Source of the DNA: Siphonodentalium dalli
Lineage: Eukaryota > Mollusca > Scaphopoda > Gadilida > Siphonodentaliidae
Reading direction: 5' to 3'
Length of the DNA stretch: 64,000 bases
Assembly (NCBI GenBank): GCA_032622095.1
Contig: CP136061.1
Location: forward strand, 119,674,754 to 119,738,753
How positions within the stretch are numbered: the first letter of the stretch is position 1; each line of letters opens with the position of its first letter. Position numbers and translations under genes: made by a program. Below, piece after piece: positions 46,498-55,995 of this stretch. The notes beneath the pieces were generated by a model that did no database searches, was not told the origin of the DNA, and saw only the letters and a program-made list of their open reading frames with translations.

Positions 46498-46500
<3 letters not shown>
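43950..46500 (+). repeat. Three tandem ~0.87 kb units (array P)
   Basis: Units start aataatgttgaaatctcg at 43950, 44824 and 45785 and are almost identical. Units 1 and 2 end in long (CT)n tracts (44777-44820, 45727-45782). Unit 3 loses about 150 bp and runs straight into (CT)n at 46501. Unit 2 carries a 70-bp insertion. Near the end of each unit (44615, 45568, 46450) is ATG with MKMTTTQEDILHLTEW, ending TGG|TAA, where the same bases give a splice donor-like ATG|GTAATT. Confidence 0.85.
45012..45081. mobile_element. 70-bp miniature inverted-repeat insertion
   Basis: Present only in unit 2 of the array. TAGTCCGTAAACC and the inverse of ggttcaccaacta form imperfect TIRs around a hairpin (tattcgagagc/gctctgtttgaata). 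It is flanked by exact 9-bp ggaaggaat (45003-45011, 45082-45090), which units 1 and 3 have once. A 9-bp duplication is MULE-like. Confidence 0.8.
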
Positions 46501-46595
<95 letters not shown>

Positions 46596-46630
46596 CCTCT
46601 CTCTCTCTCTCGATCGATCGATCGATCGAA
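46501..46630. repeat. CT microsatellite followed by GATC repeats
   Basis: About 95 bp of (TC)n with single interruptions, then (GATC)n at 46607-46628. The Ser/Leu and Arg/Glu ORFs across it are artefacts. Confidence 0.95.
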
Positions 46631-46740
46631 AAAGTCGAAAAAGTTAAAAAACATCGGAGCACGTGCTTGTCAAGTTGGATATGCTTCGTCGGAAACATCA
46701 AAGCGCTAGCATTAGTTGGCGACGTTGTGAGATGATTGGT
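46631..46740. repeat. Repeat Q, copy 1
   Basis: About 105 bp (gtcgaaaaagttaaaaaaca .. tagttggcgacgttgtga) repeated almost exactly at 47473-47578. Confidence 0.85.
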
Positions 46741-47019
46741 ATGTCGCGCGCATGCGACTGGCACAATGACCTCCTTTCAAGTTGGTGCAGCTTGCTCTAT
46801 CAACCGCAGTCTGAGTAAACTCATACCTAAATATTCATTACAACATTGAATATTAGGTCTGACGGATAACATCGCTATCTCATTTCCAAGTCCTCGGGAT
46901 TCCGTAATCTGATTGATTGCGTAAATTATTTTCCGTCCAATGAAACCGCATGGGTTAATAAACAAGTGTTAGTGGGCGGAGACTCCCATAATGTCACCTC
47001 TAAATATAGTAACAGAGTC

Positions 47020-48013
47020 CACCCCATGCATCCGGATATGCTCGTAGCGGAAGACATGCTCGTAGCGGAATAACCACATGGCCCGCGATTTGCACATCGT
47101 CCTTAGTTGTCGTAAGTTATTTCATAAAAACACGGTTTACTTTACCTTGATTTTTTTTAAACGATAACAGCGATAATCGGTCTACAGAAATGAGCGGTTG
47201 TGATTTTCGCAATTTGCATATTACTGTTCGATAATCGGGTTTTATACGAAAATTATGACCTGAAATACTTACTCGATATAAGTTTTATCAATTTTTAATG
47301 AATCCTTGCATTGACACATTATATAACATACAGTCTCTCAAAGTATGATATCTTAGCTTCAAAATGAACTGGACATGTTTGCGATGTCAATCATATTAAT
47401 GCCCGAAAAATTAGTTTCCATGGAGGCACTCACGTGATTTTGGGGCATGTCTATAGCACTCGCTCTCTCTCGCAGTCGAAAAAGTTAAAAAACATCGGAG
47501 CACGTGCTTGTCAAGTTGGATATGCTTCGTCGGAAACATCAAAGCGCTAGCATTAGTTGGCGACGTTGTGACAACTGCTATAGACATACCATATTTTCTT
47601 GCTATGACCTGCATATATGGCAATTTTTTACTATGAAAAATGTAGAAACATGACTGAAAATGTTGTCTATTATATTAAGGGAATATCCGCGGAAATAGCA
47701 ATGTATGCAGAGACTATGTTGTCTGTGCTGTTACCACATAAATCGTAATTTTATGTAAGAAATGCAAATTTTGCCACAATGTTTGGCCTAACTTCGCTAT
47801 AAACTGGGATTAAACTGCGTCCATGTTTAAAGAAGTTTGATGTACAGTTGGGTAAATTATAGCCACAAATAGTACCACCACCGCCAACCACTGGTATCTG
47901 TTGGTTTATGTGCAACATGTGTTTAACCGTGAATGGTGTGCAAATCGCGGGCCATGTGGTTATTCCGCTACGGGCATGTCTTCCGCTACGAGCATATCCG
48001 GATGCATGGGGTG
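47020..48013. mobile_element. DNA element R with ~76-bp near-perfect terminal inverted repeats
   Basis: The left end CACCCCATGCATCCGGATAT, continuing gctcgtagcggaagacatg through to catggcccgcgatttgcaca, recurs in inverse at the right end with about one mismatch. AGTC lies on both sides (47016-47019, 48015-48018) with one extra T at the right. The interior has no transposase. It contains a small foldback (about 47440-47594) that carries repeat Q copy 2. Superfamily unassigned. Confidence 0.8.
47440..47594. mobile_element. Small foldback carrying repeat Q copy 2
   Basis: The arms ggcatgtctatagca and tgctatagacatacc flank a short CT tract and the 105-bp repeat Q. Copy 1 at 46631 lacks these arms. 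Confidence 0.65.
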
Positions 48014-48222
48014 TAGTCGGCATTTCTCCGATCGAAAGCGATGCTTGCAAATACAACAGAGACAGAAAAAATGGCTTCGAAATTATATATTCGGTACGAT
48101 TTGGATTAATTTGAAGGATGTGCTAGACCTGATAGATAGGCCTGCGCATGGTACCAACTTGGCCTCCCATAAATATAAATAGAACTCACTCATGTCCGTG
48201 TATTTGATTTACTTTATTGTAA

Positions 48223-48661
48223 CATGCCAAGGAATTCCACACACGTCATTGTTACAATGAAACGTGTCCAAGTACTTTGATTGTTTCGGTCACTGATTAC
48301 GGAAGATTCCATTTAATTAAATGAAAGTTGTAAAGTATAATATTGAATTGGTCCACCGATATGCATGTTTCTATATACACATCAATGTATCTATCGATGT
48401 CGCATTCGCATTGCAACCGAACAATTACGCTATATTACTTAAATGTACAGACCCACACGCTTGTGCGAAGGTTTTGGTGGATATGAAACGAGTCGATGAC
48501 ACCATGAAAGCACGAGAGGCCGGAGACCTCGATGGCAATCATGCCGTCATCGAACGAGTGTCATATACACCAACGGCTTTCCATAAGCGTGTGGTTCTGT
48601 GTTTATTACACAGCTACCACAAATGCTGTCAAATTCGACGTATAATAAATGAGATATCAGC
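48223..48661. other. No recognised gene
   Basis: A 117-codon plus-strand ORF (48321-48674) runs into the Polinton terminal repeat. Its composition is mixed but no family is recognised. Confidence 0.3.
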
Positions 48662-48932
48662 AGTTTATGGATGACATTTACATCAACGTTATTTGACGTT
48701 ATTTGCACTTGTTTGACCTTACTAGACTGACCACAATAACGTCTGATATGTCTATGTTGATGTTTCAACGTTATTTGACGTTATTCGTACTCATTATGCG
48801 AACAATGTGAACGTCTGACGTTCTTACGTAGATCAACGTTATTTGATATTAAGCTTATTAGGCTGACCACAGCAACGTGTCTTAGTGACTAAACGATCAT
48901 CTAACTAGTCTGTGGCCGTTTCGTAACTAGGT
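48662..48932. repeat. Polinton left terminal inverted repeat
   Basis: About three ~80-bp units with gtttgaccttactagactga, then the inner boundary ctagtctgtggccgtttcgt. It matches the right terminus in inverse. Confidence 0.85.
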
Positions 48933-49033
48933 CACGGAAATAGCGCGCCACCCCACCCAACCATCTTTTTAAGGGGATAGGGGTTTTTAAAAGCGTAAGC
49001 GGAGGTAAAACAAACAGTTAGAAAGACATTTGT

Positions 49034-49556
49034 TTAATCCTGTTTCAGAATATGAGGATAGTGTTCTTTGATAAGTTTGTTTCTCATATCCATAAGCATG
49101 ATTCCGAGAAGATTGTCACCGACCCATATCTCTTGATCATATGCACGTGGATCTGCACGAAGAGAATCCGATTCCCCAATTAAGATCCATAGGGGTTGCT
49201 TCAGCGAGAATATTCGGATAGGTCGCCACAAGACAATCTCAGAATTCTTTGATTTGTGTGAATTTTGCTTCGATACCGATTTTCGTTATGGTGTGGGATG
49301 TTTCTGACCAAACATCAGTATCGAAATTTCTCACTGTTCGTCCGAATCGTTTAACTTGTCCAGGATTGAAAATCGAGATGATTTTCTCAGCTGTCTTATC
49401 ATCGTGGAAGTACAGAGATTTTTGGTAGTATTGCTCGACACAGTTGTAAGGGTTTTCACTGAATACTCCAGGGTTGAAATTGGAGAGCACGTTGTATTTC
49501 CAGTAGAATGGTAGTATGTAGTATGTAGTATGTAGAATGACAAACAAGGTGTTCAT
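49034..49556 (-). pseudogene. NADAR (YbiA-like) domain protein, broken
   Basis: The first frame (49556-49239) contains LSNFNPGVF, Y-N-C-V-E-Q-Y-Y-Q, GRTVRNFDTDVW and IEAKFTQ. After a TGA at 49237-49239, the same frame continues with NILAEATPMDLNWGIG. A frameshift then gives DPRAYDQEIWVGDNLLG and LMDMRNKL. These are the NADAR landmarks in order: SNF..., EQ(Y/H), GR...FD..W, KF.Q, E-x..D..WG.G, G.N.LG..LM..R. The family acts on ADP-ribose or riboflavin-pathway N-glycosidic bonds, and some members reverse guanine ADP-ribosylation. Here it follows the protease on the same strand, and one stop and one frameshift inactivate it. Confidence 0.8.
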
Positions 49557-49559
49557 GCA

Positions 49560-49914
49560 ATGCGATTTTATTTACAGCAATTCTTTTTTTCTTTCCAATA
49601 TAACATGTGTGAACACCAATACAAGTATATCATTGAATATGCCTCGATTTTGAAAACATATATGAGTGGATTATCATCGTTATGTGCAATAGAATACACG
49701 AAGAACAAACAATACAAACCACAATTAAAAGAGATAATAGATTGCATTTTTTGGTCGAGTAATTCAGTTCAATGCCAGGAAATTGCTCAAAGAAATGGAA
49801 AAATTGAGGCGGGGGTCTATCGCCAACAGGATCAATATAAATATTTTTTTCATTTGATGGTCTATAGATAACAATACAATGTTGACCGTTCAATCCTGCA
49901 ATCAATTTCGACAT
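49560..49914 (-). pseudogene. Polinton adenain-like cysteine protease, frameshifted
   Basis: The first frame has NGQHCIVIYRPSNEKNIYID, then RPPPQFFHFF, corresponding to the catalytic His and the D-x-x-G..PP region of Polinton C5-type proteases. A shift at the A-run near 49752 puts the Cys region, FNCGLYCLFFVYSI, in the next frame. In Polintons this protease is thought to process capsid proteins. The N-terminal third is not visible. Confidence 0.75.
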
Positions 49915-49932
49915 TATAGATTTTGCTTCAGT

Positions 49933-50121
49933 TCAACAGTTCGAAAGAACAACGGGATACCGATCTTGATTGTTGGAAAATTCTTGATCTCCTACTTGTT
50001 CAATCATACTTTCTGAAAGTTTGTTAGTGTTCATAGCCTTCTTGGTTTTTCTTGAATATATTTGAATCAGTTTCCGTTGAACTGTAGATATGAAATTTGG
50101 CAGATCGTCTAGCTTTTCCAT
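49933..50121 (-). CDS. Unassigned Polinton-internal ORF, 62 aa
   Basis: Starts at ATG (EKLDDLPNFISTVQRKLIQI). It is polar and partly basic. It lies between the protease and the structural-type fragment and may be a truncated virion protein. No family is recognised. Confidence 0.35.
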   Translation of the reverse strand: MEKLDDLPNFISTVQRKLIQIYSRKTKKAMNTNKLSESMIEQVGDQEFSNNQDRYPVVLSNC

Positions 50122-50304
50122 ATTCAGCGGGAAATGAGAGCGAGATAATCTTTGGATTCCTGGTTAGATGATTTGTTCTCTTGAATATTATCAGCAATCA
50201 GTGTTGCAACCACCTTTCTGTTAACTAATAATCGGCTGTATGGATTGTTTTGCGATTAACAATGACGACAAATGAACAGTTATGGTACAGGCTGGAGATT
50301 GTCA

Positions 50305-50490
50305 TCAGCAATGGTCAAATTCGATCAAGCGTGAACCGGTTCGTCCCAAATCAGCTGATAGAACGACTCTATTGAGTCCGACTTCATATTGGTATAGATC
50401 CATTAGTTGTGGCAACTGGAGAGTGTATTCGGTCAGAGTGTTGTCAGTATAGGTATCCATACTGGCATTGGATGGCAATGTCAAGATGAA
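50305..50490 (-). pseudogene. Polinton-associated structural-type protein, N-terminal fragment
   Basis: The frame after the stop at 50491 reads FILTLPSNAS, then Y-T-D-N-T-L, L-P-Q-L-M-D-L and YEVGLNRVV, and stops at 50305-50307. The pattern LPSN.S..Y..NT......L....L...YEVGL is one that I associate with uncharacterised proteins encoded beside Polinton genes. A capsid role is only inferred. Confidence 0.5.
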
Positions 50491-50639
50491 TTATTCTAAG
50501 GTTGTTGTGGCTGCCATTTCTTGATTTTCGGTGATGGCAACAACTATCCAATACAGGTAGATAACAAGGTTATCCGCAGTGGACTGTTGGCACCGTTCAA
50601 GCTCAGATTCACAATTGGTACGATGCTTATAATGTAGAT

Positions 50640-50940
50640 CAGGAGGACTTGTTTCAGTCGAATAGAGATGGATATTATTACTTTTCAGTAAAGATTTGAA
50701 TTCGTGGTTGTAAAATTCCGAGTTCAACTTGTAAGAGTTTACTTTTTCGCATAGTTAAAAGTTTTTTAAATGCTTCTACAAAACTATTACCGTGTTTAGT
50801 TTTAAGAGGAACTACCCATGCATATCTAGAAAACAAATCGATGACACATAACAGATAATGAAAAGCGCTATTTTCATTGCTATATTTAGAATAGACAGTC
50901 AAATCAGCTTGCCAAATATGATCCTTTCCGGGCGAAATAG
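50640..50940 (-). pseudogene. Polinton retroviral-type integrase, broken
   Basis: GKDHIWQADLTVYSKYSN opens with the first catalytic Asp, followed by LLCVIDLFSRYAWVVPLKTK, typical of Polinton integrases. A frameshift near 50720 precedes SEFYNHEFKSLLKSNNIHLY, in which the second catalytic Asp region is lost. The part with the third acidic residue is missing after YSTET. The core begins within 50 bp of the truncated polymerase. Confidence 0.85.
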
Positions 50941-50944
50941 TCCG

Positions 50945-52130
50945 AGATCTTTGAAATATCCAAAGTTATACATTTCTCACAGCAAAATTTGGCGCATACT
51001 AGCACATGTATATGCAGTCCATCTTTCAGAATAGTTTCAATGTCAAAAAATACATACAAACGTGGAGCTTCGAGTGTTTTATCATCATCCTTTGTGTGTT
51101 TTATAAAACAAGAATGGCCTTGACCAGTCCTCTTGTAAGTTGTGTTAAATTTCAAACAGTAAGCAGTATTACATTCTGACATTCTCCAATAGTATTACAC
51201 ATTCGACATTCAGATGGACACCTGTGTGAAACGTCGGAAACATCGGAAAAAGTGCTTCCTCTTGTCAGATAGAACAGCAACGTTTTGTATAATGTCCATC
51301 GTTGTAAGAGAGTGCAACATCGGGTGTATTTTCTTCAGCCCCGCTCGTTCTACCATTAAAGATGAGATCCTATTGTTATTTTGAAATACAGAAATACACA
51401 TCTTGTCCTTGAAATATGTCTGGAATCGGGCTACATTATCCAGATCCATAGGTCTATTGGCATCGATTCCAACAGCCAAAAAAGTTGATATGCTTCTACA
51501 CATCTGTCTGGAAGACTCCTCTTATCGCATCGTTTTCTCCATTTCTTGTTCCACGTTGCCAACTCTTCCTTGTTATTAGGTTTGGTGGTCGAATAAAATT
51601 AATCCAACTGGAGCGCTAATGGAAGACACATGTGATGGCCTGCATCCCTCTCGTGTACATGGATAACAGCTCAGGATTTCATAATGTATTCATTGGGTTT
51701 ATTAATATTTTCAGATCCTGATGGCACCTCAGCAATTATAATATCGAGTGTCATGTTTCCATCCAAATCAAAGTCCCTTTTACTTTGATGAATTTTCTCA
51801 GCTTGTCTCATAATATCAGCACCTGTGATTTTGTTACTGAACTAGGTACAACTCATGGTCGAGTGTCGGATGTTGTACGGCGACACGCATTTGCGAGAGC
51901 CCCAATTTTTTTTACATTTCTGCCTTAACTTCGTCCAACACACTGTCAAATAATTGTTCAGCAACATTGCTGAATACGATGTCCTGTCCGAGGTTATCAT
52001 AACCACACTGAATACAACATTCTGCTTTTAAAACTTTTTCGATTTGATGTTTCAGCTTCCTTACACTATACTGCTTCCGAGGAGGAGGAGGATATAAGAC
52101 GGCTGATCGTCATCATCAGATATATCTTCA
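50945..52130 (-). pseudogene. Polinton DNA polymerase B, N-terminal region and exonuclease motif only
   Basis: Broken frames run from a Pro/Arg-rich start through AEVPSGSENINKPNEY and VIHVHERDAGHHMC, then 51503-51210 with GIDANRPMDLDNVARFQ, then 51182-50950 with a Cys-rich stretch and RLYVFFDIETI, the exonuclease I motif (D-I-E). HIHVLVCAKFCCEKC follows. Palm motifs that should come ~500 residues later are absent because the sequence passes directly into the integrase. At least four stops or frameshifts are present. Confidence 0.8.
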
Positions 52131-53141
52131 TAGCATCTGAAATAGATAGAGGCGGGGCATCATGGATCACGCTTTATGGGCATATGGTTACATTATACTG
52201 AAACAAGACAAGTTGGTTAGGATAGGATAGGATAATTTTATTTACAATACACATATGAATAGTACAATAAATTAACATATAACTAGATAATAATTCAGTA
52301 TATTGCTGGGGGGAATATATCCCTGCCGGGCTGTCTTCCTGTTTCCCCCATAACAAATATCATTATACAAATAATTTATCAGATAACGTGAGTATTATTC
52401 ATATTCATATCCACGTACACGTACAGACTAATCGTATATATATAACAAATAATATAAGACAAAATGTTCAGGGCATTTTTTACAAAAACTGTTTATATAT
52501 TTGTGAACCAATCCAGACGAGTGATCACTATATCGCTTTATCTCTCCCCGGAAACGTCACGTTCTTGTCACATGTTCTAAAATATGAGAAATTTCTGCAT
52601 GTCTTAGTTTCAAACGAAGATTGAGAGAATAGTATTCAGATTATAGAGAAGTTCTCATGATGAAAGCTCAGAACTCAAGCTCAGCACGATGTCTCATCCG
52701 ACTCAGAATTATTATTTCATACACATAGATTCATAGGATTCCGGGGAGAGATTATGTATCTTTTATAGTAACAATAAAAATAAATATGAATTCATATGAT
52801 TCGCCGGAAGGGCTTTTTGTTGAGTGAGGTTTTGGGAGAATGTTAACGTTATGGAGGTTCAGCTAATTGTACGCAAATACTATTATTTGTTAAATCATTA
52901 AACCATATTAATGTTTTTGGTATAATTCACTGTATAATTAAATAAAAAATAGACTTCATTTCTACTTTTCAGAGATTTCCCCATTGGCTACCGAAGTGTG
53001 TCATGGTGTTGATGATCAACTATTAAAGTACCAAAAGGAGGGTGGCGACAAGGAACAGATCGTGAGGAATATCAATTCCAATTGTTATTTCTTGCCAGGG
53101 TTTCTAGAGAGACTTTGGGAAAGTTCACCTTAAATTATACG
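52131..53141. other. Polinton interior, no gene recognised
   Basis: AT-rich sequence with a small direct repeat (ggataggataggataatttt at 52218). It separates the two opposed coding blocks. Confidence 0.4.
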
Positions 53142-53660
53142 ATGCCCTCAAAAAAATACAAAAGGCGAACGGTCAGCCATTAAATAAGATCTAAAACGAT
53201 TGGGAAGACCAACACACAGATCACTTAGAGACAAGCTGGAGTATTTGGTGGACATGGCTGACGTGTACGATTGCGCCAGGGACAATACAAAACGAATGAA
53301 AGCCAATTATACATGTAACATATTTTACGAGGATCAATATGAAATCCAGTTTGTAACTAACGACGATGGTTATTCAGATGACGATAGTGAATATAGCGTT
53401 GGCTGGCAGACGATCCTTCTATGGTTGAAGATGATACTGACAAGGAAAATATTTACGCACAAGAACATTATAATCCAACGTTCAGACCTGACAATGGTGA
53501 CAGTGATTATATTCGTGGGATGACAGAACATCCTGTTACGGCTGAAGATGATGATTATGATAACTCTGACAAAGAAAATATCGACCCAGAAGCAGAAGAT
53601 GACTATAATTCACAAAGCACAACTGACAAGAACCTAGATGTGAAATTGACAGTGAAATAA
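53142..53660 (+). pseudogene. Polinton-internal basic-to-acidic protein, broken
   Basis: ATG at 53142 gives MPSKKYKRRTVSH and a stop. After a frame change the reading continues with RSLRDKLEYLVDMADVYD and YSDDDSEYS. A further shift near 53400 leads to a very acidic tail (DNSDKENIDPEAEDD) ending TAA at 53658. It is the only plus-strand gene remnant of the element, which faces the other genes. Family unknown. Confidence 0.5.
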
Positions 53661-53884
53661 TCGTTATTTCTGATAACGAGGATGATTAATTTGTATATAT
53701 ATATCTTACTACCCTTATTTACTGGACTGTACATATATTCTTATATTCGTGAGTATAAATTAAATTTCGTTATTTCTACAAATCGTGAGTCGTGACCCAT
53801 ACCTCTGACCTTCCATTAATTACAGGTGGGACATAAATAGGCGGGGTACTACTGAAAGGGGCCGAATTGAAACATCGCATGCGA

Positions 53885-54279
53885 TATAGGTACGAAACGG
53901 TCACAGACTAGTTACATCGATAGTTACGCAACTAAGACACGTTGCTGTGGTCAGTCTAATGTCAAATAACATTGATCTACGTAATAACGTCAGACGTTCA
54001 TAGTGTTCGCCTAATGAGTACGAATAACGTCAAATAACGTTGAAATAACGGTGACACATCAGATGTTAGTGTGGTCAGTCTAGTAAGGTCAAACAAATGC
54101 AAATAACGTCAAATAACGTTGATACGTCAACTATAACATCAAACGTTCGTGTGGCCAGTTAATAATGTGAACTAAGTGAAAATAACGTCAAATACATCAA
54201 GTCAGACGTTATTGTGGTCAGCTAATGGGGTCAACGAGTACAAATAACGTCAAAAGTGGACTGACTTCGTCCATAAACT
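53885..54279. repeat. Polinton right terminal inverted repeat
   Basis: About five ~80-bp units (aaataacgtcaaataacgtt, gtggtcagtcta), longer than the left end. The inner boundary acgaaacggtcacagactag mirrors the left. Confidence 0.85.
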
Positions 54280-54639
54280 ATTGATATATGTCTGTATTGG
54301 GCCTGATCATTGGATCTACTGCAACATTCACCCACCCAGAAATGCATACATCGCGTCATATATTTAGAGCAAGACAAACGCCGCAAATATACCAAGTAAC
54401 ACAGCATTGTTAACAGTAAAACAAAACTTATGTCCCCAAGGTCGAGGTCATTCTGAAGTATTCCGGGTACTGGGTTTCCGAGCTTTCGGCTTATAGCGAA
54501 AAGTGCCGATGGTGTCCCATTGTCTTGACTGTTACTGAGATACTAATTTAAGGCCACCGTTTTATTTGTTGGTTGATGGACATTTTTGGGACGAAAAAGA
54601 ATAGGAGGGTAAAACAGAATATAGCGGGAACGTTATGCC
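54280..54639. other. No recognised gene
   Basis: Flank of the Polinton. Nothing recognised. Confidence 0.3.
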
Positions 54640-55070
54640 ACTATTTATAACTACACACACTAAATAAAAAGTTGCTAAATTAACCACAAAAGTAGTTAAT
54701 TTTTACTACTTTTGGTAGTTCGTATTCATCCCGCTTCCTTGGGAGGTTAATTTTACTACCTGGCGGGTAGCTAAAAAATTAAATACCTTTGGTAGTTAAA
54801 ATAACTACCTTCAGTGGTTGAAATAACTACCTCTTGTGGCTATTTTAACTACCCAAAGGTAGGCTTAATTTTAACTACTTTAGGTAGTGGGATGAATATG
54901 AACTACCCAGTATTTAAATTTACTACCTGCGAGTGGGAATTTTTGCTACTATTGGTGGGAAATTATTCTACCTCGAGTGGTTGTTCTAGCTATTTTAATA
55001 GGTATTCAAAGGGGTCCAATCTAATCACTCAAAGTAGCTATTTAATCAACTTTTAGTGGATAGTATTGCC
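54640..55070. repeat. Iterated ACTACC/GGTAGT motif cluster
   Basis: More than a dozen short motifs of the form (t)aactacc or ggtagtta occur at irregular ~15-35 bp spacing on both strands, within a foldback whose arms include ggtagttcgtattcatcccg and gggatgaatatgaactacc. The 80-codon plus-strand ORF over it reflects the repeats. Confidence 0.75.
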
Positions 55071-55369
55071 TCTAAAGATATTAATGACATGTGGACCACA
55101 AAATATGACAATGGAGAAAATAATTTCAATATTTATTCAAAATAAACAAATATATATAGTTCAGAGCATTTGTGCTTTTAGCTTAAAATAAATTGCAATA
55201 CAATGCCTCTTACCAGGAATAAGTACATTAGCCTACACAAAAAAAAAACAATGTAAATTTCGTGAAAATTTGACCAAGGGAATCTTATCAGACATCAGAC
55301 ACTGAAACTTATTTTATCTAAATAATTGATAATGTACCCAAAAGGGTTGCAATCTGGGTCGTCAAATTT

Positions 55370-55995
55370 TAAAAACAGCAATAAACTGAAATGGAGTGTC
55401 ATTTCGTAGATTCTGTTGAAATCACTCTTAAAGAAGCAAAATGAGCAATAAAGAGCGTTCCTTATCACATTAGAAAATATGTAGAAATATTGCGGGTAAC
55501 AATGCCTTTGACCCCCAGATGACTAAGGGGTGGGGGATTTCCAAAAATTATATAACCAATAAAGAGCGCTTCTTATCAGTTCAAAAGATATGTGTGGAAA
55601 ATTGCACAAATGTAAAATAATGCATTGTTAATGTCATGGGATAGGTGATGTGGGCATCAAATTATTGACAACTATATCACACTGTGGCAGTGTCATTTCA
55701 TCGATGCTGTTGACGTCTTAAGGACGCAATAAAGAGCGTTCCTTATCACATTAGAAAATATGTCGGAAAATTGCGGGTATAAGCGCCTTTGTCCCTCAAA
55801 TGAAGTGGGGGGGGGGGGTGGGCAAAAAAAATAATGTGACAAATAAAGAGCGTTTTTTATCAGTTCAGAAGAAGTGGGGAAAATTGCACAAAAGTAAAAT
55901 AATGCATGGTTAATATCATGTGATTGATGCTGTGGGCATCAAATATTTAAAGATGCACTACTAATCAGCAATAAAGAGCATTTATTATCCACTTA
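55370..55995. repeat. Tandem ~288-bp repeat with AATAAAGAGCG motif
   Basis: aataaagagcgttccttatc occurs at 55447 and 55728, and the related caataaagagcgcttcttat or aaataaagagcgttttttat at 55558 and 55845, with a fifth at 55968. Two motifs fall in each ~288-bp period. Accompanying blocks are cacattagaaaatatgt and aaattgcacaaa.gtaaaataatgcat. G-runs sit near 55537 and 55807. Confidence 0.8.

Larger units (their letters stand above)
46797..48222. repeat. Dispersed repeat H, second copy, split by element R
   Basis: 46797-47015 and 48019-48222 together match 21414-21828. The split lies after agtaacagag; the intact copy continues cggaatttctccgatcg. Confidence 0.85.
48662..54279. mobile_element. 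Deleted Polinton/Maverick element, 5.6 kb
   Basis: Both ends read AGTTTATGGA inward (48662; inverse ending 54279), and AG is the usual Polinton start. Terminal inverted repeats (48662-48932, 53885-54279) consist of ~80-bp tandem units with acgttatttgacgttattt and gactgaccacaataacgtc. Minus-strand remnants inside run PolB N-terminus, integrase, structural-type fragment, adenain-like protease, NADAR. Full Polintons are 15-20 kb, so most of the element is deleted. No clear 6-bp target duplication was found. Confidence 0.85.

Noticed and set aside
46357-46764. Arg/Glu- and Ser/Leu-rich ORFs across the CT tract
   Set aside because: Direct translation of a dinucleotide microsatellite.
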